Part shown: positions 52,988 to 62,608 of the stretch, piece by piece
How positions within the stretch are numbered: the stretch's first letter is position 1
How the letters are laid out: each line of letters opens with the position of its first letter
Source of the DNA: Marinomonas shanghaiensis
Lineage (GTDB): Bacteria; Pseudomonadota; Gammaproteobacteria; Pseudomonadales; Marinomonadaceae
Reading direction: 5' to 3'
DNA length: 64,000 nt
Assembly (NCBI RefSeq): GCF_003259175.1
Contig: NZ_QGOK01000020.1
Span: 38,755 to 102,754, forward strand
Program-made: the position numbers and the translations under genes
The notes under the pieces: generated by a model
Seen by the model: the letters and a program-made list of their open reading frames with translations, nothing else
The model's database searches: none
Told to the model about the DNA's origin: nothing

Positions 52988-53407
52988 TCAAGCCGAACGA
53001 CTTCGATATAACGCTGCATGCTCAAGGCCATACTCGCCAGCGAGCTCCTGCATGACTTGCGCACCTTCAAGCATTTCTGGTGGTTTACCATAAGCTAAGA
53101 CACGTATCTCATCGCCAGTTTCTAGGCAAATAACAGACATATTCACCTTACGATAACCATCGGGCGCCGTGATTCTTTCCAGCATATCCATTTCCACTAA
53201 AACATCGTCTGATACCTCAAACACCTGCCCTCTGACGTGATGCCCCTCGCCTGCTTGCAATACCAACCAAGGTGAAAAACGCTGACCCACAAGATACAAA
53301 GGGAAACGTTCTTTGGTTTTAAAATCACCGCGATAACGAATACCCTTATTGGTTCCAAAGTTAGGAAACCCTTCTTTTAACGTCCCAAAGACAAAAATTT
53401 TGTGCAT
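52988..53407 (-). CDS. Gamma-glutamylcyclotransferase-like (AIG2 fold) protein
   Basis: The protein has 139 residues from ATG 53407, with GGAG nine bases upstream; a TTG start six codons earlier is open but lacks a site. The GGCT fold shows the substrate loop VFGTLKEGFPNFGTNKG and GQVFEVSDDVLVEMDMLERI with the candidate catalytic Glu in DMLERI. It probably acts on gamma-glutamyl amines or peptides. It is monocistronic. Confidence 0.85.
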   Translation of the reverse strand: MHKIFVFGTLKEGFPNFGTNKGIRYRGDFKTKERFPLYLVGQRFSPWLVLQAGEGHHVRGQVFEVSDDVLVEMDMLERITAPDGYRKVNMSVICLETGDEIRVLAYGKPPEMLEGAQVMQELAGEYGLEHAALYRSRSA

Positions 53408-53467
53408 GTCGTCATACTCCAACAAAAAACATTAATCTGCATCAATATACTTAGGCTTCCGTTTAGC

Positions 53468-53707
53468 CTAAAGCGTAACCTGCCCCATCAACCAGTTAGA
53501 GAATGCCGCTATTCTGGGATCTTGGTTCGGGTCGTCAAGCGTTAATAAAGCATAGTTATACCCTGTCGGCTGCATGCCTAATGGCGCAATGAGACGTTGT
53601 GTTTGTAGATCATCAGCAACCAAGGGCGTAGAGCCAATAGATGCCGAAGTGATCCTGCGCGACTGTTTAAAATAATCAAGACGCTGAATCCGTTCGTAGT
53701 CCCACAC
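53468..53707 (-). pseudogene. LysR-family regulator, C-terminal remnant
   Basis: The 79-codon frame ends with the last part of a LysR effector domain (STPLVADDLQTQRLIAPLGM, YNYALLTLDDPNQDPRIAAF, SNWLMGQVTL), like GcvA-type regulators. The HTH and most of the effector domain are missing. It overlaps the 3' end of the MFS gene in another frame, so a deletion appears to have joined the two genes near 53700. Confidence 0.7.
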
Positions 53708-54863
53708 TGACCGCTAAACCGGCGACCAAAAGAATCAGGGCAGCGATAGAGAAAACGCCAAGCGCTCCAGTGATATCATAGACAAGTCCGCCTGCTGCGG
53801 CGCCCATGGCAATAGCCACTTGAATGGTAGCGACCATCAATCCGCCGCCACTTTCCGCTTCATCAGGAACACTGCGTGTAATCCACGTCGACCAAGCAAC
53901 AGGGACACCGCCAAAAGCCATTCCCCAAATGACGACAAACAGTGCTGTGGGCACAACGCCTTCGAAGCTCACCATGCCAAGGCCTGCTAAGCCCATCGCC
54001 AGCGGCATAAGAGCCAAGGTGAGACGCAATGATCGGCCGATTAAGCTGCCGGCTAGGTGGGTACCAATAAAGTTAGCGATACCAAAGCCTAGCAGAATAC
54101 CCGAAATACCAGCGGTTGCGACTCCAGTGACGTTTTCGAGAAAAGGTCGGACATAGGTAAATAAGGCGAAATGCCCCGTAAAAATCAGCACTAACACAAA
54201 TAATCCAAACTTCATTCGTGGACGATTCATCACTGCGATAAGGGTGCCTAATGTTGCTCTTCCTCGCGGCGGTATGCTAGGTAAAGTGGCAAATTGGACA
54301 ACAAGCGTCAGAACGCCAAGCAAAGATGCCAGTAAAAAAACATCACGCCAACCGATCAGGCCACCAAGATAACTGCCCAGGGGAGCGGCAAAAATCGTCG
54401 CTGCTGATACCCCACTAAACATAATAGCCAAGGCGCGCGGTACATTGCTTTCAGGCACCAAACGTATAACCGTTGCGGCAGCCATGGTCCAGAAACCACC
54501 CAGCGCAATACCAAGCAGCACACGACCAGCAAGCAACAAAATGAAATTCGGAGCAAACGCCACCAACACATTCGAAATAATGAGCAACACCGAAAATCCT
54601 AGCAAGACATATCGTCTATCGATCTTGCGGGTAACGGTGGCGGTCAAAAGGCTAGCCACTACCGCAAAAATCGCTGTAGCAGAAACCGCCTGACCCGCCA
54701 TACCTTCGGTGATAAAAAGGTCGGATGCCATGGGCGTTAAAAGGCTGGCAGGCAAAAACTCTGCTGTAACCAAACCGAAAACACCTAATGTCATGGCAAT
54801 TACCGCCCCCCAAGCAGGCACCTCTTGTACCATGTCTGGAGAGCCATTTACTGTATTCATCAT
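53676..54863 (-). CDS. MFS efflux transporter (AraJ/YdhP-like), 3' end altered
   Basis: The protein has 395 residues from ATG 54863 (AGAGG seven bases upstream; a second ATG follows). It has twelve hydrophobic segments with GVFGLVTAEFLPASLLTPMA, the motif-A-like KIDRRYVLLGFSVL and AGRVLLGIALGGFWTMAAAT. It fits the drug/sugar proton antiporter group. The last six residues (RTDSAS) are read from the LysR remnant side of a deletion junction, but all twelve helices remain, so the protein may work. It is divergent from an AraC regulator across a 110-bp gap with a strong dyad. Confidence 0.85.
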   Translation of the reverse strand: MMNTVNGSPDMVQEVPAWGAVIAMTLGVFGLVTAEFLPASLLTPMASDLFITEGMAGQAVSATAIFAVVASLLTATVTRKIDRRYVLLGFSVLLIISNVLVAFAPNFILLLAGRVLLGIALGGFWTMAAATVIRLVPESNVPRALAIMFSGVSAATIFAAPLGSYLGGLIGWRDVFLLASLLGVLTLVVQFATLPSIPPRGRATLGTLIAVMNRPRMKFGLFVLVLIFTGHFALFTYVRPFLENVTGVATAGISGILLGFGIANFIGTHLAGSLIGRSLRLTLALMPLAMGLAGLGMVSFEGVVPTALFVVIWGMAFGGVPVAWSTWITRSVPDEAESGGGLMVATIQVAIAMGAAAGGLVYDITGALGVFSIAALILLVAGLAVSVGLRTDSAS

Positions 54864-54922
54864 CAAAAGTCCTCTTAAAATCAATGCATGTATAATGCTG
54901 ATAGAATAATATGGACAAGCCA

Positions 54923-54964
54923 GACGATATATACCAGTATGTCTTAAATTCATACCATATCGTC
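54923..54964. promoter_or_regulatory. Large dyad operator between MFS and AraC genes
   Basis: GACGATAT (54923-54930) pairs with ATATCGTC (54957-54964), and inside it GTATG (54937-54941) pairs with CATAC (54951-54955), all centred between the divergent genes. Probable binding site for the AraC regulator controlling both promoters. Confidence 0.6.
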
Positions 54965-54973
54965 CGGAGCACT

Positions 54974-55960
54974 ATGTCACCCTCTCACTCTCATCACACA
55001 ACCAACGGCCCCCATTACGATATGGTAAATGAGCTTTTATCTGGCGTGCGTCTCAGAGGACTTGAGTACAGACGAGTTGAAATTTCCGCGCCATTTGGGC
55101 TTCGATTTGGTGAAGAGTCAGATAAAAAATTAGCCTACTTTCATTTTATCGGACAAGGCTCGGCTCTTCTGCGAACTCGAAATGGTACTGTGCAACAACT
55201 GGCTTGCGGTGATGCCGTATTGATACCTTGTGCCGGAGCCCATGATCTTTACAGCGAGGAAGGCGTATCACTGTGCAGCATTGATACGTTTGAAACAGTC
55301 CCTTTGTGTGATGCCACATCGGAAATTAGTGCTTGCAACCTCGATATATGTCGGTCAAAAGACAACTTTATTTTCAGTTGTGCCATGGAGTTCGACTTAG
55401 GCTGGCTGCACCCATTAGCGCATTTGAAACCAGAAGTCATGCACATTGAAACCGTTCCTGATTATGACCCACAAATCCCTACTATTCTTGATGTGATGAC
55501 CAAAGAGTTAATGGCCAAACGACCTGGGTATGGTGTCATTTTAACTCGACTTGCCGATGTGATTGCGGCCGCTATTTTGCGTCGTTGGGTTGAAAGTGGG
55601 TGCAATGTATGTGGCTGGGTTGAAGCGATGCGCGATGCAAAGTTGTCTCAAGTGTTATCCGCTCTGCATCGTGACCCTGGTCGACAATGGACCGTCGCAG
55701 ACATGGCGCATGAAATGGGGGTATCGCGTTCTGTTTTTGCCGAACGTTTTACAGAACTCACCCATTCCACACCACAACAATACTTAAGCAATCTACGCAT
55801 GCGCCTCGCCAGCCAATGGATCAGTCGAGACAACCTGCCTCTGGATGACATTGCCGATCGACTCGGCTATGGATCTGTCGCATCCTTTAGCCGAGCCTTT
55901 AAACGCATGACTGGCACCTCACCGGGTGCCATCAGAAATGGCATACTTCCCGAGTCTTGA
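54974..55960 (+). CDS. AraC-family regulator with cupin_6 domain
   Basis: The protein has 328 residues from ATG 54974, with GGAG four bases upstream; the frame is open 21 codons further into the dyad. The N-terminal cupin_6 sensor (YFHFIGQGSALLRTRNGTVQQLACGDAVLIPCAGAHDLY) is followed by the AraC HTH pair (WTVADMAHEMGVSRSVFAERF and LDDIADRLGYGSVASFSRAFKRMTGTSPGAIR). Divergent pairing with an MFS exporter suggests it controls that gene. Confidence 0.88.
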   Translation: MSPSHSHHTTNGPHYDMVNELLSGVRLRGLEYRRVEISAPFGLRFGEESDKKLAYFHFIGQGSALLRTRNGTVQQLACGDAVLIPCAGAHDLYSEEGVSLCSIDTFETVPLCDATSEISACNLDICRSKDNFIFSCAMEFDLGWLHPLAHLKPEVMHIETVPDYDPQIPTILDVMTKELMAKRPGYGVILTRLADVIAAAILRRWVESGCNVCGWVEAMRDAKLSQVLSALHRDPGRQWTVADMAHEMGVSRSVFAERFTELTHSTPQQYLSNLRMRLASQWISRDNLPLDDIADRLGYGSVASFSRAFKRMTGTSPGAIRNGILPES

Positions 55961-55977
55961 GACGAAACTTAGGCACC

Positions 55978-57048
55978 TCACTGCGTCGCAAAAACATGTG
56001 CTCGCTCTGGGTCAAAGGACAAACTGATTGCCTCGCCTAGTGGAAAGACTTGATCCTGCCCAATGGCGGCAATGACTTTTTTGCCATCCGCGAGACTGAC
56101 ATCAATCACGGTTTCAGTTCCAAGACGTTCAGTTAATGACACCCGTCCATGAAGGCAACCCTTTACGTCACCATGCTGAGGTTGTAAGTATTGCGGACGA
56201 ATACCCAGCTCCACCTTTTGCCCAACATTGACCACTTGCTCCACTCTTGGCAATACCACAGGGTCTAATACAGTGGACCCCAGCGTCATGCTATGGTCAT
56301 CGATTGCCAATACATCAACGTCAATAAAGTTCATGGATGGCGAGCCTAAAAAGCCAGCTACGAAGCGATTTGCAGGGTGATGAAACAACTCCATTGGCGT
56401 GCCAATTTGCTGTACCTGCCCTTCTTTTAAAACAACAATTTTGTCCGCTAACGTCATGGCTTCTACTTGATCGTGCGTCACGTAGATCATGGTTGCAGCG
56501 AGCTTTTTATGAAGTTTGGCAATCTCCATGCGCATGTCCATTCGCAATGCCGCATCCAAATTCGACAGGGGTTCGTCGAACAAAAACACTTTGGGGTTGC
56601 GCACAATGGCGCGACCAATGGCAACACGCTGACGCTGTCCTCCCGACAGCTGGCTCGGACGACGCTCTAGAAGATGCTCCATTTGCAAAACTTTAGCGGC
56701 TTCGTTAACGCGTTGATCTTTTTCTTGCTTGGAAATGCCCGAGATCGTCAAACCAAAGGCCATATTTTCCCGCACCGTCATATGCGGAAAAATCGCATAA
56801 GATTGAAAAACCATGGCGATGCTTCGGTCTTTGGGCTGCAAGTGATTAACAATCTTGCCATCAATTGAAAGCGTGCCGTCTGTGATGTCTTCCAGGCCGG
56901 CAATCATGCGCAGCAAAGTGGATTTACCACAACCAGATGGTCCAACAAACACCGTAAACTCACCGTCTTTGATATCGATATCCACGCCTTTGATGATATC
57001 TGTTTTATCGTATCGCTTTACCAGCGCTTGTAGTGTCACATCGGCCAT
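55978..57048 (-). CDS. Sugar ABC transporter ATP-binding protein (MalK/UgpC type)
   Basis: The 356-residue protein has Walker A GPSGCGKST (35-43), Q-loop VFQSYAIFPHM, signature LSGGQRQRVAIGRA, Walker B VFLFDEPLSNLDA and a C-terminal TOBE/regulatory domain (~240-356, VELGIRPQYLQP). It energises the importer formed by the two permeases and binding protein of this operon. It overlaps the 3' end of the hydrolase gene by 13 bases. Confidence 0.93.
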   Translation of the reverse strand: MADVTLQALVKRYDKTDIIKGVDIDIKDGEFTVFVGPSGCGKSTLLRMIAGLEDITDGTLSIDGKIVNHLQPKDRSIAMVFQSYAIFPHMTVRENMAFGLTISGISKQEKDQRVNEAAKVLQMEHLLERRPSQLSGGQRQRVAIGRAIVRNPKVFLFDEPLSNLDAALRMDMRMEIAKLHKKLAATMIYVTHDQVEAMTLADKIVVLKEGQVQQIGTPMELFHHPANRFVAGFLGSPSMNFIDVDVLAIDDHSMTLGSTVLDPVVLPRVEQVVNVGQKVELGIRPQYLQPQHGDVKGCLHGRVSLTERLGTETVIDVSLADGKKVIAAIGQDQVFPLGEAISLSFDPERAHVFATQ

Positions 57049-58040
57049 GAGTCGTTATCCTTTTTATTGTCTTTGACGATTAATAAACCTGCCGCATCCA
57101 CCTCAATCGCCACTGGGTCAAGGATTTCGCCCACAAATCCATGCTGATTTTGATCGTGAAACCCTATGATGCAGTGGCCTTGCTCGGTTTCAAGGATTCG
57201 CGCCGCATAACGGTGACAAGGATTGTCGCCATCAAAGAAAGCACCGGGGGCAACCTGCCAAGGGCCTGTTGGGCTGTCCGCAACAAGATAATGGTTACCT
57301 GTGACGAACTTACCCGCCTGACTCTCCGCGTAAGCCTCGCTCCAATGTTGACTAGAGGTGCAAAATAAACAATACCAACGCTCACCAATCGCAAACACTT
57401 GTGGTACCTCTAATTGACCAAAATCCCCCACAAATACGGGCGCTTGTAACGTCCAGTCGTGTAAGTTGGTCGAGGTAGCAAAACCAATCGCACCGCCCGC
57501 ATTGGCTTCATCAATACCAGGGGCTCTGGCGGTAAAAAACATCAACCAGCCATCGCCATTGGGATTCTTCATTACCCAAGGATCCCGCATGGCTCTATCA
57601 TGCCAAAATCCCTTTTGATGCTGATGTTCATAATAAGCAGCGTTCTCACCCACTAAATCCAAACACAGACCATCACCCACACGTTGCCAATGGTGTAAAT
57701 CCGTACTGGTAGCATGACCAATGCGCTGATACAGACTGTCTTCAGCCAAACAGGTTCCAGTGTAAAATAAATGGTACAAACCGGATTCGTCACACACGAC
57801 ACTTCCCGTCCACGTGGTGGAATCATCCCATGCGGGTGAAAGGGCTGGCGCAAAACAAGTACCATGATGCTGCCAATGAACAAGATCTGTCGACGTAGCG
57901 TGGCCTTGACTAACGTTTAAATGCCGTCTCTCTGGGTCGATTAACGCTTTGTCGGCTTTTAAAAAGTAGCCATGCCACGTATCCCCTTCGCGAAAATACC
58001 AGCTGTCCCAAATCCATTGATCTTTTAATGCTATTGTCAT
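57036..58040 (-). CDS. GH32-like glycoside hydrolase (beta-fructosidase)
   Basis: The 334-residue five-bladed propeller enzyme has the clan GH-J triad: nucleophile D12 (QWIWDSWYF), transition-state stabiliser in R152-D153-P154 (AMRDPWV) and acid/base E211 (LEVPQVF). The first motif differs from the usual WMNDPNG, and the C-terminal beta-sandwich of many GH32 enzymes is missing. It is probably a cytoplasmic hydrolase of sucrose or fructo-oligosaccharides taken up by the flanking ABC importer. A GH43/GH68 relative is the main alternative. Confidence 0.78.
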   Translation of the reverse strand: MTIALKDQWIWDSWYFREGDTWHGYFLKADKALIDPERRHLNVSQGHATSTDLVHWQHHGTCFAPALSPAWDDSTTWTGSVVCDESGLYHLFYTGTCLAEDSLYQRIGHATSTDLHHWQRVGDGLCLDLVGENAAYYEHQHQKGFWHDRAMRDPWVMKNPNGDGWLMFFTARAPGIDEANAGGAIGFATSTNLHDWTLQAPVFVGDFGQLEVPQVFAIGERWYCLFCTSSQHWSEAYAESQAGKFVTGNHYLVADSPTGPWQVAPGAFFDGDNPCHRYAARILETEQGHCIIGFHDQNQHGFVGEILDPVAIEVDAAGLLIVKDNKKDNDSWPM

Positions 58041-58058
58041 ATTAACTCTCCTAAAAAA

Positions 58059-58937
58059 TTAACCCTTGACGCCTGTTGAGGCAATGGACGCGATAAACGC
58101 TCGTTGCAATACCAGATAAAACGCCAAAACAGGCAAGGTAATCAGCGTTAGGTACGCCATGACCTCTCCCCATGCGGTATTGAGCTGGAAAAAATACTGT
58201 AGCCCGACTAATACGGGTCGATATTGTTCTTGCTGTGTCACCATGATGGGCCACAGATACTGGTTGTACATGACGAGAAATTTTAGAATCGCCGCCGTCG
58301 CAATAACGGGACCAGACAAAGGCATCACGATGCGCCAATACACCTGCCACCAACTACTGCCCTCAACACGCGCCGCTTCAATTAACTCTCGCGGTAAATC
58401 TTTAAAATATTGAGTAAACAAAAAAATCGTCAAACCATCGGCAATAAAAGGAATCACTTGTACTCGATAGGTATTCAACCACCCCCAAGTCAGGCCATCA
58501 AAGCCAATCCAAGGCAGTTTAGACACCATGAGCAACATAGGAATGGCGATGGTTTCAAAGGGTACGATCAAGGTCGCCAAAATGATTGAAAACGCCACGC
58601 TTTTTCCACGCCAGTTTAAATAGACAAAGGAAAAGCCTGCCATCGAGCAACAAAACAGACTCAGTACAACCGTCACTGCGGTGACTAAAAGCGAGTTCAT
58701 CATGAAAAGAACGATGGGAGCGCGTTCAAAAGCGCCGTAATAATTCGCTAAACTGATCTCACCTACCGGTAAAAAAGCCCGTAGTGACGCCGTGTCCGCT
58801 AACAGTTGGTGGTCCGGTTTTAGCGAAGACACCAGCATAAAAATCAGCGGAAAAATAAACATCAAAGCAATCAACGACAGCAAGGTGTAACGCACTACTA
58901 AGCGAAGTCGATGATGATCTACTGAGGAATGAGACAT
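58059..58937 (-). CDS. Sugar ABC transporter permease (MalG type)
   Basis: The 292-residue protein has six transmembrane segments and the EAA loop ELIEAARVEGSSWWQVYWRIVMPLSGP, which contacts the ATPase. Its start lies one base from the stop of the upstream permease gene. Confidence 0.92.
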   Translation of the reverse strand: MSHSSVDHHRLRLVVRYTLLSLIALMFIFPLIFMLVSSLKPDHQLLADTASLRAFLPVGEISLANYYGAFERAPIVLFMMNSLLVTAVTVVLSLFCCSMAGFSFVYLNWRGKSVAFSIILATLIVPFETIAIPMLLMVSKLPWIGFDGLTWGWLNTYRVQVIPFIADGLTIFLFTQYFKDLPRELIEAARVEGSSWWQVYWRIVMPLSGPVIATAAILKFLVMYNQYLWPIMVTQQEQYRPVLVGLQYFFQLNTAWGEVMAYLTLITLPVLAFYLVLQRAFIASIASTGVKG

Positions 58938-60020
58938 TTATTTTTTCTCCCGTGTAAAGTGACGCTGAAGCAAAGAAATACTCAGCACAATGACAAACAA
59001 CACCACAGAAATCGCCGATCCACCCGAGATATCTTGCTTGCCATAACCTCTCTCAACCGCTTGGAACACAATGGTTTGTGTGCTGTCCAACGGCCCACCA
59101 TTGGTCATCACATCAATCTGAGCGAACAAGGCAAACGCTTGCATGGTAATCACGATCAACACCAAAACAGCGGTATTTTTAAGCCCTGGCCAAGTCACAT
59201 AACGAAAAGTTTGCCAGCCAGAAGCGCCTTCTATTTTGGCGGCCTCGTACAGAGTCGGAGAAATGGTCTGCAAACCTGACAACCAAATCACCATGTGAAA
59301 CCCAACTGCTTGCCAAATGGACATGGCCATAATAGACCCTAGTGCGGTATCTGGATTGCCCAGCCAATCCACTGGCGCAAGATGACCAAACGATACGCTG
59401 TGCAGTAGATTGTTGAGCAAGCCATTTTGACCGTCGTAGATAAAACGCCAAAGAATAGAAACCACCACAATGGACACCACCACGGGCATAAAGTAGATGG
59501 CCCGATACACATTGATGCCTTTCAGGCGCTGATTAATCAGCAAGGCAAGGGCTAAAGCGAATGCGCCTTGTAATGGCGCCACCACCAGCACAAAGAGAAA
59601 GGTGTTCACAACGGCTTTCATAAACACAGGATCACTCGCCAAAATAGCCACTTGTTTGTCCTGCCATTGCCATGAAAACCACTCTTTCATGCCTTGCAAA
59701 TGCGGATAGTCTGGATTGTTTCGAGTAAACGTGCGTATGCGAGGATACGTCAGTGTACCGTCTGCGTTTTGCTTAAGCTCACCCGCCTCAGTACTCACAG
59801 GGTCGAGCACAAGGAGATTCACGCTTAACAATTGACGATAATTTTCAAAGCCGACAAATTGCGTTGGATTGGGCGAAATCAAACGTTGATTGGTCATGGA
59901 AAACACAATTGCAAACACAAATGGCACCACAATAAACAGCATCATCAAACCAAAGCCCGGCAAAGCAAACAGCCAGCCGCTGCGATTATGCTGGGTTAGA
60001 GACGAAGAATTTTTTTGCAT
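58938..60020 (-). CDS. Sugar ABC transporter permease (MalF type)
   Basis: The 360-residue protein has six to seven helices. The EAA loop is LYEAAKIEGASGWQTFRYVTWPGLKN. A long periplasmic insertion between helices 1 and 2 (~50-125) is typical of MalF-like partners of oligosaccharide importers. It pairs with the downstream MalG-type permease. Confidence 0.92.
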   Translation of the reverse strand: MQKNSSSLTQHNRSGWLFALPGFGLMMLFIVVPFVFAIVFSMTNQRLISPNPTQFVGFENYRQLLSVNLLVLDPVSTEAGELKQNADGTLTYPRIRTFTRNNPDYPHLQGMKEWFSWQWQDKQVAILASDPVFMKAVVNTFLFVLVVAPLQGAFALALALLINQRLKGINVYRAIYFMPVVVSIVVVSILWRFIYDGQNGLLNNLLHSVSFGHLAPVDWLGNPDTALGSIMAMSIWQAVGFHMVIWLSGLQTISPTLYEAAKIEGASGWQTFRYVTWPGLKNTAVLVLIVITMQAFALFAQIDVMTNGGPLDSTQTIVFQAVERGYGKQDISGGSAISVVLFVIVLSISLLQRHFTREKK

Positions 60021-60150
60021 AATTAAATTGCCTTTAAGACGATTAATCCATCATGGCGTCTGAAGAGCGTTCATTCAGAACACTCTTCAGAGCGCATTTC
60101 ATCTTGCCTGAGACCTAGCAACGTAAGGCTTATAAGCAAAACGTACAGGT

Positions 60151-61425
60151 TTAGTGGCCATAACCAAGGTTCCGACGAATGTCCTGATTGATTTCATCTG
60201 CGGCATTGTCCAGCGTATCCACTACATCCGCGCCATCGGCGATATCCGCTAAGGCCTTTTCAAACACTTTAGCGGCCACCACATAACCCGGTGTTACAGG
60301 ACGCAACACAGCCTGCTGTGCCGATAACTCAAAAAAAGTTGCCATGGGAGCACCTTGTCGATAATGCTCACTGGCTGCGGCGGCTGTTTTGGTTGGCGGG
60401 ATTAACCCTATGGCATCCGAAAATGCCGTCATGTAGCGATCTTGTGTGGCAAACTGAATAAAGTCCGCCGCACCTTGCGGGTATGACGTGCTTGCTGAGA
60501 CGCCAAATTGCCAACTGGCTGCACCAATTTTAGGACCATGACCGAAATCAGGGGCGGGCAAGAACAACACATCATCGCCAAACGCTTTTAGCATATTCAA
60601 TGCCGTCCAATTGCCGTTCCATTGGATCGCATACTTGCCTTCCACTAAACCGGTTTCACGGTCCGCACTGTCTTGTGAGTTGCCTGGGCTATACCCTTTT
60701 TGAAATAACATTTGCCACCACTCGCCAAAGGCAATGGCCTCATCGCCGTTGAGAACGCCTTCGGCAGTTTGATAGCTCTCACGGTCAATAATGTCGCCAC
60801 CAAAACTTTGCAAGAATGGGCTAAAGGCATAGGGAAACCATTCCCCTTTCCACGCCAAACCTGGGTCAAATGGATAATCGTATTTACCCGTCTGCTTTAA
60901 CGTCGCCAACGCCGCATTAAACTCGGTTAACGTCCATGGCTGCGCTAATGTCGGAATACGGATATTAGCCTCCATTAGAGTCGACTTACGTGTAATCATC
61001 GCCACAGCGGCGTCCCATAATCCTAAAGAATAAAGCTGGCCATCCCAGTAACCCTTTGTGCCCGGCAAAAAGTCTTCTATTGCTGCACTATTGATATTCA
61101 AAGGCTGTAAATACCCCGCCCACGCCCAATTAGGCATAACCGGCCCGTCTACATCCAGAATGTCGGGTAAGTTACCCGCTAGAGCAGCGGCAATAACCGA
61201 ATCGTTATAGGATTCTTGGGGAAAGCTTTGCAGCGCCACTTTCCAATTCGATTGGCTGGCGTTGAAGTCCGCCACAATTTGATCAATGATTTTTGCTTCT
61301 ACTGGATTGCCTGCACCGTGATACCACAAGGACAATTCTGTCGCCGCAAAGCCATTGATAGAGCCCATGCTCAATAACGGAATAGTCGAAGCCAATAGTA
61401 CGTTTTTCATTATTTTTGTTTTCAT
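60151..61425 (-). CDS. Sugar ABC transporter substrate-binding protein
   Basis: The 424-residue secreted protein has a signal peptide (cleavage near NGFA-ATE). The family-1 extracellular binding fold shows LSLWYHGAGNPVEAKIIDQI, LAGNLPDILDVDGPVMPNWAWAGYL, KYAIQWNGNWTALNML and a Trp-rich sugar-binding character. It captures an oligosaccharide, probably fructose-containing given the hydrolase. First gene of the operon, with a LacI-type operator about 30 bases upstream. Confidence 0.92.
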   Translation of the reverse strand: MKTKIMKNVLLASTIPLLSMGSINGFAATELSLWYHGAGNPVEAKIIDQIVADFNASQSNWKVALQSFPQESYNDSVIAAALAGNLPDILDVDGPVMPNWAWAGYLQPLNINSAAIEDFLPGTKGYWDGQLYSLGLWDAAVAMITRKSTLMEANIRIPTLAQPWTLTEFNAALATLKQTGKYDYPFDPGLAWKGEWFPYAFSPFLQSFGGDIIDRESYQTAEGVLNGDEAIAFGEWWQMLFQKGYSPGNSQDSADRETGLVEGKYAIQWNGNWTALNMLKAFGDDVLFLPAPDFGHGPKIGAASWQFGVSASTSYPQGAADFIQFATQDRYMTAFSDAIGLIPPTKTAAAASEHYRQGAPMATFFELSAQQAVLRPVTPGYVVAAKVFEKALADIADGADVVDTLDNAADEINQDIRRNLGYGH

Positions 61426-61454
61426 CGTTCACGTCTCCAAAGGGGTAACATTTA

Positions 61455-61470
61455 ATGACATCGATGTCAT
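61455..61470. promoter_or_regulatory. LacI-family operator O1
   Basis: This perfect 16-bp palindrome ATGACATCGATGTCAT sits 30 bases upstream of the binding-protein start. The identical sequence occurs at 62609-62624 before the lacI-type gene. Confidence 0.85.
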
Positions 61471-61479
61471 TTTGGGGCA

Positions 61480-61508
61480 TTTAAAAAGACACGAGTGTCT
61501 TTTTAAAA
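61480..61508. terminator. Terminator of the LacI-type gene
   Basis: Arms of 13 bp (TTTAAAAAGACAC / GTGTCTTTTTAAA) with a GA loop lie 37 bases after the repressor stop and before the ABC operon operator. Confidence 0.75.
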
Positions 61509-61544
61509 TTAACAAGGGATAAAACCGCCTAGCCTACATCTCAC

Positions 61545-62591
61545 CTAGCTAGACTGAGGCTGCACAGAGTGACGCCATACAACTGGGCTTGCAACATAGC
61601 TAGGCGTTGCCAATGATTGATACTGTTTCGTATCAATTTGTTTTAACAACAACTTTGCTGCCTCCATTCCAATCTCACGATACGCTAAATCCACAGTGGT
61701 TAAGGATGGATACAAGCTCTCCGTAATCGCCAAATAATTATCATATCCCGCTACGGATATATCTTCTGGAATTCGAACACCACGAGACCGCAGTATTCCA
61801 TAAAGTTTCAATGCCATTTTGTCGTTACCACAACAAAGCACCGTAGGGGGATAAGACAAGGACAATAAATGATCAACCGCCCTCTCCAGTAAAACCTTGT
61901 TATCTACCTGTTCAAGCGTGTCAGCACAAACAATCAAAGCATCGTCGACCGCAATGTTTGCTTCTTGCAAAGCACGATAATAACCTTTTGTCCGCAAGTC
62001 TGTTGCGACCATGCTTTTATCAAGACTTAAGTACGCAATTCTACGATGACCCAATGAGAGAATCTGTTTTACTAGATGATACTGCCCCCATTCATCGTCC
62101 GGTATCACGGCAGGTGTTTGCTGAGAGTCAAAACAGTTTGCCAACACAATGGCCATGTCCTTACTCTGAACTGGCAAACTCACTTGCTGGTGATAATCTG
62201 CCACATAAATAATGCCTTCCACACGATGCTCTTGAAACGTCCGAATTAAATGCGCCACTCGCTGACTATCATCGCCCGTATCCGCGATTAATAAGGTTTT
62301 ACTGGACGCTTGGATAACCGCTTGAATACCTTGCACAATGAACAAATCAGGCAACCCTGTTGGACCCGCTGTAGCATTGTGGGAGATTGCTCCCGTTATC
62401 ACACCAATTAAGCCAGATTTATTAGAGCGCATGGCTCTTGCCGCGGTGCTGGGCACATAGCCTAACGTATCAATAGCAGCCTGCACCTTTAAACGCGTTG
62501 CTTCACCTACAGGTGCGTCGTTATTGAGCACTCTAGAAACCGTCTTAGGCGACACATTGGCTATTTTCGCAACATCGTAAATGGTGGACAT
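61545..62591 (-). CDS. LacI-family transcriptional repressor
   Basis: The 348-residue protein has an N-terminal HTH (STIYDVAKIANVSPKTVSRVLNN, 2-25) with the hinge VPSTAARAMRSNKSGLIGVI. A periplasmic-binding-like effector domain follows (ISVAGYDNYLAITESLYPSLTTV). It is predicted to repress the sugar operon and its own gene through the identical palindromes at 61455 and 62609. Confidence 0.93.
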   Translation of the reverse strand: MSTIYDVAKIANVSPKTVSRVLNNDAPVGEATRLKVQAAIDTLGYVPSTAARAMRSNKSGLIGVITGAISHNATAGPTGLPDLFIVQGIQAVIQASSKTLLIADTGDDSQRVAHLIRTFQEHRVEGIIYVADYHQQVSLPVQSKDMAIVLANCFDSQQTPAVIPDDEWGQYHLVKQILSLGHRRIAYLSLDKSMVATDLRTKGYYRALQEANIAVDDALIVCADTLEQVDNKVLLERAVDHLLSLSYPPTVLCCGNDKMALKLYGILRSRGVRIPEDISVAGYDNYLAITESLYPSLTTVDLAYREIGMEAAKLLLKQIDTKQYQSLATPSYVASPVVWRHSVQPQSS

Positions 62592-62608
62592 GAATCATAA
62601 AACCTCAA

